Assembly: GCA_903912405.1 (NCBI GenBank)
Contig: CAIWHF010000284.1
Coordinates: forward strand, 1 to 10,689
Length of the DNA: 10,689 nt
From: an uncultured Bacteroidota bacterium
GTDB lineage: Bacteria; Bacteroidota; Bacteroidia; Chitinophagales; Chitinophagaceae
Direction: 5' to 3'
This document shows positions 1-5,637 of the stretch, one piece after another. The notes beneath the pieces are model-generated. The model was not told the origin of the DNA. It saw only the letters and a list, made by a program, of their open reading frames with translations, and made no database searches. Position 1 is the first letter of the stretch. Each line of letters starts with the position of its first letter. Both the position numbers and the translations under genes were made by a program.

Positions 1-179
1 AGTCTTTATTAGTATTACCAGAATACGATACTAATATCTACTTAAGTGCAAGAAACTTGGCTTTCAACAAGACAGTTATTTTAAGTGATATCAATACGTA
101 CGATGTAACTAATTCAAACGTGTTAATTTTCACTGAAAGTGCTGCGAAGTTTTTCACTGAAGAACTTGAAACTGCTTAA
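1..179 (+). CDS. rplD: 50S ribosomal protein L4 (uL4), C-terminal part only
   Basis: This is the 3' end of a gene cut by the window edge. Reading from base 3 gives 58 codons ending in TAA at 177-179. The visible residues include ARNLAFNK, a DINTYDV segment and NVLIFTESAAKFF, which match the C-terminal part of L4 (the usual pattern is ARNL...DLNTYDLLNADVLVFTE). L4 binds 23S rRNA, and its extended loop, not visible here, lines the exit tunnel. In E. coli L4 also represses its own S10 operon through the leader mRNA, but that leader lies outside this window. The position directly before rplW, 35 nt away, is the canonical one. The identification rests on both sequence and gene order. Confidence 0.93.
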   Translation, partial: SLLVLPEYDTNIYLSARNLAFNKTVILSDINTYDVTNSNVLIFTESAAKFFTEELETA

Positions 180-214
180 TTAAATAATTTTTCGTAACTC
201 GAAATAGATAAAAC

Positions 215-508
215 ATGAAACCCGCAGATGTATTAATACGACCTGTGATTACTGAGAAAGTTAACGCACAGATGGAGACTTCCGGTCGCTACACATTTGT
301 TGTCGATAAGAGATCTAACAAATTAGAAATCAAAAAGGCAATTGAAGAATTTTACAATGTAAAAGTTGTAGACATCCACACGATGGTAGTACCAGGAAAA
401 AATAAAACTCGCTTTACTAAATCGGGTTTATTAACTGGAACCAAGTCTTCTTATAAAAAAGCAACAATTACTTTAGCACAAGGGGATTCAATAGATTTAT
501 TCTCTTAA
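215..508 (+). CDS. rplW: 50S ribosomal protein L23 (uL23)
   Basis: The gene encodes 97 residues, a normal bacterial L23 length. The N-terminal segment IRPVITEK (residues 8-15) and the later stretch from YTFVVDKRSNKLEIKKAIE to FYNVKVVDIHTM are typical of the family; the usual RNA-binding loop with basic residues follows at about 60-80 (PGKNKTRF...YKKA). L23 sits at the polypeptide exit site of the 50S subunit and is the main docking point for trigger factor, SRP and the Sec translocon, which fits its sharing a cluster with secY. No Shine-Dalgarno sequence precedes the ATG; the upstream bases are A/T-rich. The spacer before it holds only a weak 5-bp inverted repeat (190-194 with 200-204). Confidence 0.97.
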   Translation: MKPADVLIRPVITEKVNAQMETSGRYTFVVDKRSNKLEIKKAIEEFYNVKVVDIHTMVVPGKNKTRFTKSGLLTGTKSSYKKATITLAQGDSIDLFS

Positions 509-532
509 TAATATAGATTAAAGAATTTTAAA

Positions 533-1363
533 ATGGCATTACGTAAATATAACCCGGTTACAGCCGGAACACGTTGGAGAATCGGTAACGCATACGCGGA
601 GATCACAACAAATGTACCAGAGAAAACCCTTTTAGAGTCAATTTCTGGAACAGGTGGTCGTAACGTGCAAGGTCGTAGATCTATGCGCTATATTGGTGGC
701 GGTAACAAAAAAATGTACCGTATAATCGATTTTAAACGCAATAAATTTGATATCCCTGCAACGGTAAAATCAATTGAATATGATCCAAACCGTACCGCAT
801 TTATCGCTTTATTAGTGTATGCAGATGGTGAGAAACGTTATATTTTAGCGCCACAAGGTTTACAAGTAGGTGCAAAAGTAATAAGCGGTGCAGCAGTAGC
901 ACCAGAAATCGGAAATGCATTGTTGTTGAAAAATATGCCATTAGGTACTACGGTTCACAACATTGAAATGCAACCAGGTCAAGGTGGAGCGATCGCTCGT
1001 TCAGCTGGTACTTACGCACAATTATCAAATAAAGAAGAAAAATATGCAGTTCTTAAAATGCCTTCTGGTGAATTAAGAAAAGTATTAAGCTCTTGTATGG
1101 CTACTGTAGGAGCGATATCTAACAGCGACCATGCATTACAATCAATGGGTAAAGCAGGTAGAAATCGTTGGAAAGGTATCCGTCCAAGAACTAGAGGGGT
1201 AGCGATGAATCCAGTTGATCACCCGATGGGTGGTGGTGAAGGTAAATCCTCAGGAGGTCATCCACGTAGTCGTACGGGTAAATATGCTAAAGGGTTGAAA
1301 ACTCGTAAGCAAAAAGGTTCGGATAAATTAATTATCCAACGCAAAAACGGTAAAAAATTATAA
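533..1363 (+). CDS. rplB: 50S ribosomal protein L2 (uL2)
   Basis: This 276-residue protein has the standard L2 length. It has the N-terminal RNA-binding region with GRNVQGRRSMRYIGGGNKK (about 42-60), the central SH3-like core with GTTVHNIEMQPGQGG (138-152), and the C-terminal signature NPVDHPMGGGEGKSSGG (226-242), followed by the basic tail KTRKQKGSDKLI. H230 in HPMGGGEG corresponds to the conserved histidine near the peptidyl transferase centre. L2 is a primary 23S rRNA binder needed for subunit association. The gene follows rplW by 24 nt without a Shine-Dalgarno sequence. An AGGAGGT sequence lies inside the gene near 1253; being in-frame coding sequence with no start codon just downstream, it looks like chance. 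Confidence 0.98.
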   Translation: MALRKYNPVTAGTRWRIGNAYAEITTNVPEKTLLESISGTGGRNVQGRRSMRYIGGGNKKMYRIIDFKRNKFDIPATVKSIEYDPNRTAFIALLVYADGEKRYILAPQGLQVGAKVISGAAVAPEIGNALLLKNMPLGTTVHNIEMQPGQGGAIARSAGTYAQLSNKEEKYAVLKMPSGELRKVLSSCMATVGAISNSDHALQSMGKAGRNRWKGIRPRTRGVAMNPVDHPMGGGEGKSSGGHPRSRTGKYAKGLKTRKQKGSDKLIIQRKNGKKL

Positions 1364-1377
1364 TTAATTCTAATAGT

Positions 1378-1394
1378 GAAGTGATGGTCACTTC
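1378..1394 (+). other. Inverted repeat in the rplB-rpsS spacer
   Basis: GAAGTGA (1378-1384) is the exact reverse complement of TCACTTC (1388-1394), separated by TGG. As RNA this gives up to seven pairs with a tight loop, or six with a 5-nt loop. No T-run follows, so it does not look like a terminator. It could be a structured or processed mRNA segment, or chance. Confidence 0.45.
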
Positions 1395-1419
1395 TACGAT
1401 TAAAATAGCTTAAACTAAT

Positions 1420-1686
1420 ATGGCTCGTTCAATCAAAAAAGGTCCTTATGTAGATGCTAACCTTGAAGGTAAAGTACTAGCAATCAATGAGGGTAACAAC
1501 AAAAAAGGTGTAATAAAAACATGGAGCAGACGTTCTACGATCACTCCAGACTTTGTAGGACATACTTTTGCTGTTCACAATGGTAACAAATTTATTCCTG
1601 TTTATGTAACAGAATTTATGGTAGGTCACAAATTAGGTGAATTTGCTCCTACTCGTAACTTTAAAGGACATAGCGGATCTAAATAA
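1420..1686 (+). CDS. rpsS: 30S ribosomal protein S19 (uS19)
   Basis: The protein has 88 residues, normal for S19. It starts with MARSIKKGPYVD, contains KTWSRRSTITPDFVGHTFAVHNG (about 33-55), and ends with the conserved GHKLGEFAPTRNFKGHSG (69-86), the family signature. S19 binds the 16S rRNA 3' domain in the 30S head next to S13, close to the A site. It lies 56 nt after rplB, one of the longer spacers in the first half of the window, and that spacer contains a perfect inverted repeat. No Shine-Dalgarno sequence is seen before the ATG. Confidence 0.98.
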   Translation: MARSIKKGPYVDANLEGKVLAINEGNNKKGVIKTWSRRSTITPDFVGHTFAVHNGNKFIPVYVTEFMVGHKLGEFAPTRNFKGHSGSK

Positions 1687-1691
1687 TAATA

Positions 1692-1721
1692 TTAATTAAA
1701 GGCCCCCTTAGGGCTGATTAA
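1692..1721 (+). other. Inverted repeat in the rpsS-rplV spacer
   Basis: GCCC (1702-1705) pairs with GGGC (1711-1714), with a possible G-U closing pair at 1701/1715 and a loop of CCTTA. TTAAT (1692-1696) and ATTAA (1717-1721) can extend it outside a small internal loop. It is the most GC-rich element in an otherwise A/T spacer. No T-run follows. Confidence 0.4.
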
Positions 1722-1736
1722 ATAGAAACAAATACA

Positions 1737-2090
1737 ATGGAAGCTGTAGCTCGTTTACGTAATTATCCTACTTCGCCACGCAAAATGCGTTTATTGGCTG
1801 ATTTGATACGTGGCATGGAGGTTGAAAAAGCACTGAACACATTAAAATTCAGTACTAAACATCCCTCTGTACCGATGGAAAAACTTTTATTAAGTGCCAT
1901 CTCAAACTGGAAAGTAAAAAATGAAGGTGCTGATATGGCCACTTCAAACCTATATGTAAAAACTATTTTTGTTGATGCAGGACGTACGTTAAAGCGTATG
2001 CGCCCAGCTCCCCAGGGTAGAGCATATAGAGTTCGCAAACGTAGTAACCATGTTACTCTTTTTGTTGACAGCAAATCAAACAATAATTAA
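1737..2090 (+). CDS. rplV: 50S ribosomal protein L22 (uL22)
   Basis: The 117-residue product matches L22. The N-terminal part has RNYPTSPRKMRLLADLIRGM (8-27), with the SPRK...ADLIRG pattern typical of the family; the C-terminal part carries the extended hairpin, RTLKRMRPAPQGRAYRVRKRSNHVTLFV (83-110). In the assembled ribosome that hairpin lines the exit tunnel beside L4, and changes in it can cause macrolide resistance elsewhere; here RMRPAPQGRA is intact. The final residues (DSKSNNN) are a short polar tail. The gene is 50 nt after rpsS and 27 nt before rpsC. The opposite-strand open frame across it has no recognisable content. Confidence 0.97.
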   Translation: MEAVARLRNYPTSPRKMRLLADLIRGMEVEKALNTLKFSTKHPSVPMEKLLLSAISNWKVKNEGADMATSNLYVKTIFVDAGRTLKRMRPAPQGRAYRVRKRSNHVTLFVDSKSNNN

Positions 2091-2117
2091 AAAATTCAAC
2101 TTTAATTTTAATATCGA

Positions 2118-2906
2118 ATGGGTCAAAAAGCAAATCCAATAGGTAACAGATTAGGAATCATCCGCGGATGGGATTCTATGTGGTATGGTGAGAAGAAAGA
2201 CTTTGGTCAAAAACTTATTGAAGATCATAAAATTCGTACGTACTTAAATGCACGTATCAACAAAGGCGGTATTTCTAAAATCGTTATTGAACGTACATTA
2301 GGAAAACTAATCATTACTATTCATACTTCAAAACCAGGTATCATTATTGGTAAAGGTGGTCAAGAAGTAGATCGTATTAAAGAAGAGTTGAAAAAACTTA
2401 CGAGCAAAGATGATGTACAAATCAACATCATGGAAATTCGTCGCCCTGAGTTAGATGCAATGATTGTTGGTGAAACAATTGCTCGTCAAATCGAAGGTCG
2501 TGTGAGCTACAAACGTGCTGTGAAAATGGCAATTACTACAGCGATGAGAATGGGTGCAGAAGGAATTAAAGTTAAAGTTGGTGGTCGTATCGGTGGTGCT
2601 GAGATTGCTCGTTCAGAAGAGTTCAAACAAGGTCGTACCCCATTACATACTTTCCGTATGGATATCGATTATGCTTCTGTATATGCCTTAACAGTATACG
2701 GTAAAATTGGTATTAAAGTTTGGATTTGTAAAGGGGAGGTTTTAGGGAAAAGAGATTTAAATCCTAATTTCTCTACAGGTTCTGATCGTCGTGGTGCTGA
2801 TGCTCGTCCAGAAGGAGCTCGCTCAAACGATAGAAGAGACAACCGTAAACCAGGTGGTGCTGGTGCCGGCAAACCAAAAGCAGGTGGTTCACGTAGTAGA
2901 GCATAA
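2118..2906 (+). CDS. rpsC: 30S ribosomal protein S3 (uS3) with an Arg/Gly-rich C-terminal tail
   Basis: This 262-residue protein begins with MGQKANPIGNRLGIIRGWDS. It has a KH RNA-binding domain with the GxxG loop in IIIGKGGQEVDRI (76-88), then the C-terminal S3 domain with GGRIGGAEIARSE (155-167) and the TPLHTFRMDIDYA segment (174-186). S3 forms part of the mRNA entry channel with S4 and S5 and has mRNA helicase function. E. coli S3 has 233 residues; here the folded part ends near KGEVLGKRDLN (about 215), and roughly the last 45 residues are Arg/Gly/Ala/Asp-rich low complexity, presumably disordered. The tail is in frame, with codon use like the rest of the gene, so it is probably a real extension. 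It is 27 nt after rplV. Confidence 0.97.
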   Translation: MGQKANPIGNRLGIIRGWDSMWYGEKKDFGQKLIEDHKIRTYLNARINKGGISKIVIERTLGKLIITIHTSKPGIIIGKGGQEVDRIKEELKKLTSKDDVQINIMEIRRPELDAMIVGETIARQIEGRVSYKRAVKMAITTAMRMGAEGIKVKVGGRIGGAEIARSEEFKQGRTPLHTFRMDIDYASVYALTVYGKIGIKVWICKGEVLGKRDLNPNFSTGSDRRGADARPEGARSNDRRDNRKPGGAGAGKPKAGGSRSRA

Positions 2907-2945
2907 TTTTTAACAAGAAGATTGAACTTATAAATTTTTGTAACC

Positions 2946-3368
2946 ATGTTACAGCCAAAAAAGACAAAACACAGAAAGGCCCATAAAGGGAGAATAAAAG
3001 GAAACGCTCAAAGAGGTGCGATGATTTCTTTCGGATCTTTCGGATTGAAAGCATTAGAACCAATTTGGTTGACTAACCGTCAAATTGAAGCAGCTCGTCA
3101 AGCGCTTACGCGTCACATGAAACGTGAAGGTAATGTGTGGATTAGAGTATTCCCTGACAAACCAATTACTCGCAAACCTCAAGAGGTGCGTATGGGTAAA
3201 GGTAAAGGTAACCTTGAATTCTGGGCAGCTGTAGTAAAACCAGGTCTTATATTATTTGAAGCGGAAGGCGTTCCAATGCAAGTTGCAAAAGAAGCTTTTG
3301 AATTAGCGGCACAAAAATTACCAATTAAAACAAAATTTGTAGTTCGCAGAGATTACGTAGGAAATTAA
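2946..3368 (+). CDS. rplP: 50S ribosomal protein L16 (uL16)
   Basis: The 140-residue product begins MLQPKKTKHRKAHKGR, with the FGSFGLKALEP block (30-39) and the L16 signature VRMGKGKGNLEFWAAVVKPG (81-100), ending with LAAQKLPIKTKFVVRRDY. L16 occupies the A-site/peptidyl transferase side of the 50S and is a late assembly protein. The arginine in VRMGKGKG (R82) corresponds to the residue hydroxylated in E. coli L16 by YcfD; whether this organism does that cannot be told from here. The gene is 39 nt after rpsC. The start Met matches the family start and needs no change. Confidence 0.98.
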   Translation: MLQPKKTKHRKAHKGRIKGNAQRGAMISFGSFGLKALEPIWLTNRQIEAARQALTRHMKREGNVWIRVFPDKPITRKPQEVRMGKGKGNLEFWAAVVKPGLILFEAEGVPMQVAKEAFELAAQKLPIKTKFVVRRDYVGN

Positions 3369-3395
3369 TAACAGATTTAGATAAACTCATTTATT

Positions 3396-3608
3396 ATGGC
3401 AAACAAGAAAAAAACGAACCAAGAAGATTTACGTTCGTTAGATGAAAAAGTCCTTGCTGAGCGATTAGCAGAGTTGAAATTACAGTTGAAAAAATTGGAA
3501 TTCAACCACGCTGTTAATCCAATTGAAAATCCACTTGTAATCAGAGCTACACGTCGCAACATTGCACGCATTAACACTGAACAACGTAGAAGAACATTAG
3601 GTTTCTAA
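3396..3608 (+). CDS. rpmC: 50S ribosomal protein L29 (uL29)
   Basis: A 70-residue protein with the two-helix L29 pattern: DLRSLDEKVLAERLAELKLQLKKLEFNHAV (11-40) forms the first helix, and NPIENPLVIRATRRNIARINTEQRRR (41-66) the second, including the RRNIARI core. L29 lies beside L23 at the tunnel exit and contributes to the SRP and trigger factor docking area. An N-terminal lysine-rich stretch (MANKKKTNQE) precedes the first helix. It is 27 nt after rplP and 10 nt before rpsQ, so co-transcription is very likely. Confidence 0.96.
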   Translation: MANKKKTNQEDLRSLDEKVLAERLAELKLQLKKLEFNHAVNPIENPLVIRATRRNIARINTEQRRRTLGF

Positions 3609-3618
3609 TATTAATAAG

Positions 3619-3885
3619 ATGTCAACTATGACTGAAAGAAAAAGCAGAAAAACCCGTATAGGTATTGTAAGCAGCAGCAAAATGGAAAAAAGCATTAGCG
3701 TAGCTGTAGAACGTAAAGTTAAACATCCTATTTACGGAAAGTTCGTTAAAAAAACGACCAAATTTATGGCACATGATGAAAACAATTTAGCCGGATCAGG
3801 CGATATTGTTCGCATTATGGAAACCCGCCCTTTGAGCAAACTCAAACGCTGGCGCCTAGTAGAAATTATTGAAAAAGCTAAGTAA
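3619..3885 (+). CDS. rpsQ: 30S ribosomal protein S17 (uS17)
   Basis: The product is 88 residues with the OB-fold S17 sequence: RKTRIGIVSSSKMEKSISV (10-28), VKHPIYGKFVKKTTKFMAHDE (34-54), and the C-terminal signature GDIVRIMETRPLSKLKRW (61-78). S17 is a primary 16S binder in the 5' domain. A second in-frame ATG at 3628 (Met4) could also be used; the upstream ATG is chosen only because it gives the longer frame with a 10-nt spacer. In E. coli rpsQ closes the S10 operon, but here rplN follows after 11 nt with no terminator, so the S10 and spc units appear joined. Confidence 0.97.
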   Translation: MSTMTERKSRKTRIGIVSSSKMEKSISVAVERKVKHPIYGKFVKKTTKFMAHDENNLAGSGDIVRIMETRPLSKLKRWRLVEIIEKAK

Positions 3886-3896
3886 CCTTTTTAAAG

Positions 3897-4265
3897 ATGA
3901 TACAACAAGAATCCAGGCTAAATGTAGCCGACAACAGTGGTGCAAAGGAAGTACTTTGTATTCGAGTGTTGGGAAATTCTGGACAACAGTATGCGGGTAT
4001 AGGCGATAAAATCGTCGTATCTGTAAAAGCAGCGATCCCAGCAGGTGGTGTAAAGAAAGGAACTGTTTCAAAAGCAGTTATCGTTCGCACGAAAAATAAA
4101 TTACGCCGCAAAGATGGTTCGTACATCAGTTTTGATGACAACGCTGTCGTATTGTTGAACAACTCAGACGACCCACGTGGTACTCGTATATTTGGACCAG
4201 TAGCTCGGGAACTACGAGACAAAGGTTATATGAAAATAGTTTCATTAGCACCTGAAGTATTATAA
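3897..4265 (+). CDS. rplN: 50S ribosomal protein L14 (uL14)
   Basis: The 122-residue protein starts with the invariant family N-terminus MIQQESRLNVADNSGAKEV, which fixes the start codon. It contains GDKIVVSVKAAIPAG (37-51), KKGTVSKAVIVRTK (54-67) and the conserved FDDNAVVLLNN..DPRGTRIFGPVARELR (79-107). Bacterial L14 has 122 residues. L14 lies at the subunit interface, contacts 16S helix 14 and binds the silencing factor RsfS. It is the first gene of the spc unit in E. coli. Here it is followed by a 64-nt spacer with a promoter-like -7 element and an imperfect hairpin. Confidence 0.98.
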   Translation: MIQQESRLNVADNSGAKEVLCIRVLGNSGQQYAGIGDKIVVSVKAAIPAGGVKKGTVSKAVIVRTKNKLRRKDGSYISFDDNAVVLLNNSDDPRGTRIFGPVARELRDKGYMKIVSLAPEVL

Positions 4266-4270
4266 AAATA

Positions 4271-4312
4271 GTTGTACATTTGCACTCCGAATTTTCGGCA
4301 AACATGTTCAAC
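4271..4312 (+). promoter_or_regulatory. Possible internal promoter and imperfect hairpin before rplX
   Basis: TACATTTG at 4275-4282, followed by CACTCC, matches the Bacteroidota -7 consensus TAnnTTTG. No clear TTG lies about 19 bases upstream, so the -33 part is weak or absent. The same bases form an imperfect stem: GTTG (4271-4274) with CAAC (4309-4312), ACAT (4276-4279) with ATGT (4304-4307), and TTGC (4280-4283) with GCAA (4298-4301). A short CCGA/TCGG repeat (4287-4290, 4295-4298) lies inside. Either reading is tentative. Confidence 0.35.
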
Positions 4313-4329
4313 ACTAATTCATTGTAATT

Positions 4330-4668
4330 GTGAAAAAGAGATTTCAACCTAAGTTTAATATCAAAAAAGGCGATGACGTGGTAGTAATTGCAGGCGATAA
4401 CAAAGATCGTTCTCAACCACGCAAGGTATTAGCGGTATACCCACAAGAAGGATTAATTCTTGTTGAAGGTGTAAATATCGTAACTAAACACCAAAAGCCA
4501 AGTGCTTCTAATCCACAAGGTGGAATTGTAAAAATAGAAGCTAAAATCAACATCTCAAATGTTTTATTATGGGATGCTAAAGCTAAATCTGGTGTACGTA
4601 TCAAACGCGATCGTTCGGAAGGTAAAGTAATTCGTATATCCAAAAAATCAGGGGAGGTAATCAAATAA
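4330..4668 (+). CDS. rplX: 50S ribosomal protein L24 (uL24), GTG start
   Basis: The 112-residue product has the L24 KOW motif, IKKGDDVVVIAGDNKDRS (11-28), then GLILVEGVNIVTKHQKP (44-60), GGIVKIEAKINISNVLLWD (68-86) and the terminal RISKKSGEVIK. L24 starts 50S assembly by binding the 5' end of 23S rRNA. The start is GTG, one of only two in the window (the other is secY). The N-terminus MKKRFQPKFNIKKGD fits the family and no in-frame ATG offers a better choice. The stop TAA overlaps the rplE ATG by one base (TAATG), indicating translational coupling. The preceding 64-nt spacer has a promoter-like site. Confidence 0.96.
   Translation: MKKRFQPKFNIKKGDDVVVIAGDNKDRSQPRKVLAVYPQEGLILVEGVNIVTKHQKPSASNPQGGIVKIEAKINISNVLLWDAKAKSGVRIKRDRSEGKVIRISKKSGEVIK
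4653..4657 (+). promoter_or_regulatory. Shine-Dalgarno-like site for rplE
   Basis: GGAGG, within GGGGAGGT, lies 10 nt before the rplE ATG at 4668. It is the only start in the window preceded by a strong Shine-Dalgarno sequence at a suitable distance. It is also coding sequence (Gly-Glu-Val near the end of L24), so chance is possible; the same bases occur inside rpsC near 2733 with no start codon after them. Confidence 0.45.
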
Positions 4669-5243
4669 TGAGTACACTAACTTACAAACCTCGTTTACAT
4701 GCACATTATAAAGATGTAGTAGTGCCGGCTTTAATGAAAAAGTTCAACTATTCATCGATTATGCAATGTCCTCGTTTAGTTAAAATTTGTTTGAACCAAG
4801 GTGTAAAAGGTTCGGTTTCAGACAAAAAATTAATCGACGATGCGATCAAGGAAATGACTATGATTTCTGGTCAAAAAGCAGTAGCTACCTTATCTAAAAA
4901 AGATATCTCTAACTTCAAATTACGTAAAGCAATGCCAATTGGCTGCCGCGTAACGTTGAGAGGGGTGAATATGCTTGAGTTTTTAGATCGTATGGTATCT
5001 ATCTCTTTACCCCGTGTTCGTGATTTCAAAGGTATCAATGATAAATCATTTGATGGTCGTGGTAACTTTACTATGGGCGTTAATGAGCAAATCATTTTCC
5101 CAGAGATCGATATCGATAAAGTAAATCGTATTAGCGGTATGGACATCACGTTCGTTACAACTGCTCGTACCAACGAAGAAGCATACGAATTATTGAAAGA
5201 AATGGGTATGCCATTCAAAAACGCTAAAAAAGAAACAAACTAA
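4668..5243 (+). CDS. rplE: 50S ribosomal protein L5 (uL5)
   Basis: A 191-residue L5, slightly longer than the roughly 180 residues usual in bacteria. It has the N-terminal PRLVKICLNQGVKGSVSDKK block (35-54), the RKAMPIGCRVTLRG segment (86-99), the signature SLPRVRDFKGIN (113-124), and FDGRGNFTMGVNEQIIFPEI (128-147). L5 binds 5S rRNA together with L18 and contacts P-site tRNA. Its ATG overlaps the stop codon of rplX by one base, and a GGAGG lies 10 nt upstream, so translation is probably coupled. In E. coli S8 represses the spc operon near this gene; no spacer exists here to hold such a site. The 55-nt spacer after it carries a 14-bp hairpin. Confidence 0.97.
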   Translation: MSTLTYKPRLHAHYKDVVVPALMKKFNYSSIMQCPRLVKICLNQGVKGSVSDKKLIDDAIKEMTMISGQKAVATLSKKDISNFKLRKAMPIGCRVTLRGVNMLEFLDRMVSISLPRVRDFKGINDKSFDGRGNFTMGVNEQIIFPEIDIDKVNRISGMDITFVTTARTNEEAYELLKEMGMPFKNAKKETN

Positions 5244-5253
5244 AATATAAACT

Positions 5254-5285
5254 AAGATTTGATGCGGTTTTCCGTGTCAAATCTT
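5254..5285 (+). promoter_or_regulatory. 14-bp hairpin in the rplE-rpsN spacer
   Basis: AAGATTTGA (5254-5262) pairs perfectly with TCAAATCTT (5277-5285). The helix continues as two G-U wobbles (5263/5276, 5264/5275) and CGG with CCG (5265-5267, 5272-5274) around a TTTT loop (5268-5271). The result is 14 uninterrupted RNA pairs. Bases 5284-5292 read TTTCTTATT rather than a clean T-run, so termination would be weak at best. It may attenuate transcription, stabilise mRNA ends or mark a processing site. Confidence 0.6.
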
Positions 5286-5298
5286 TCTTATTTAAATT

Positions 5299-5568
5299 AT
5301 GGCAAAAGAATCAGTAAAAGCTCGTCAACGCAAACGCGAAAAAATGGTTGCTCAATATGCTGCTAAAAGAGAAGCATTAAAAGCAGCAGGTGACCTCGCT
5401 GGATTAGACAAATTACCTAAAAACGCCTCTCCGGTACGATTGAAAAATCGTTGCCAATTAACAGGTCGTCCTAAAGGTTATATGCGCTACTTCGGTATGT
5501 GTCGTAACATTTTCCGTGATATGGCGTTAGATGGCAAAATACCAGGTGTTCGTAAAGCAAGCTGGTAA
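5299..5568 (+). CDS. rpsN: 30S ribosomal protein S14 (uS14), long zinc-less form
   Basis: The 89-residue protein is the long form of S14. It has the basic N-terminal region AKESVKARQRKREKM, the variable DLAGLDKLPKNASP segment (32-45), and the conserved C-terminal part RCQLTGRPKGYMRYFGMCRN (51-70) ending VRKASW. Only two cysteines, C52 and C68, are present and the two CxxC pairs of the zinc-binding form are missing, so this is the C-minus type. S14 is a late 30S head protein next to S3 and S10. It is flanked by hairpins on both sides (5254-5285 and 5579-5605), which makes it the most structurally isolated gene in the cluster. Confidence 0.97.
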   Translation: MAKESVKARQRKREKMVAQYAAKREALKAAGDLAGLDKLPKNASPVRLKNRCQLTGRPKGYMRYFGMCRNIFRDMALDGKIPGVRKASW

Positions 5569-5578
5569 TGTAAACGTA

Positions 5579-5617
5579 GTCAGGTCAGTACCAACTGAAA
5601 CCGACAGCAATTTTTTT
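5579..5617 (+). terminator. Hairpin plus T7 tract in the rpsN-rpsH spacer
   Basis: TCAGT (5585-5589) pairs with ACTGA (5594-5598) around the loop ACCA. The stem continues as GG (5583-5584) with CC (5601-5602) past an AA bulge, then GTC (5579-5581) with GAC (5603-5605) past a single-A bulge. AGCAA follows and then seven T (5611-5617). It resembles an intrinsic terminator, but the bulges and the 5-nt gap before the T-run suggest at most partial termination. rpsH has no clear promoter of its own, so readthrough must occur. Confidence 0.4.
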
Positions 5618-5637
5618 ACTCAATAACAATTTTAAAA

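Noticed and set aside
188..204. TTTCG/CGAAA inverted repeat before rplW
   Set aside because: Only five pairs in AT-rich sequence, no T-run after it, and well within chance.
743..750. TAAATTTG inside rplB, matching the -7 consensus
   Set aside because: It is in conserved coding sequence, far from any start codon, and such words are expected by chance in AT-rich DNA.
1250..1260. Perfect AGGAGGT inside rplB as a ribosome binding site
   Set aside because: No start codon in a plausible frame follows, and it encodes the conserved Ser-Gly-Gly-His of L2.
1763..2083. Open frame of 106 codons on the - strand opposite rplV
   Set aside because: It is fully antisense to a conserved gene, has no recognisable domain and is explained by the codon pattern of rplV. 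The same holds for the other - strand frames in the window (for example 2669-2947, 3878-4222, 4871-5218 and 8873-9151).
5449..5508. S14 cysteines as a zinc ribbon
   Set aside because: Only C52 and C68 are present; the two CxxC pairs of zinc-binding S14 are absent, so it is the ordinary zinc-less form.
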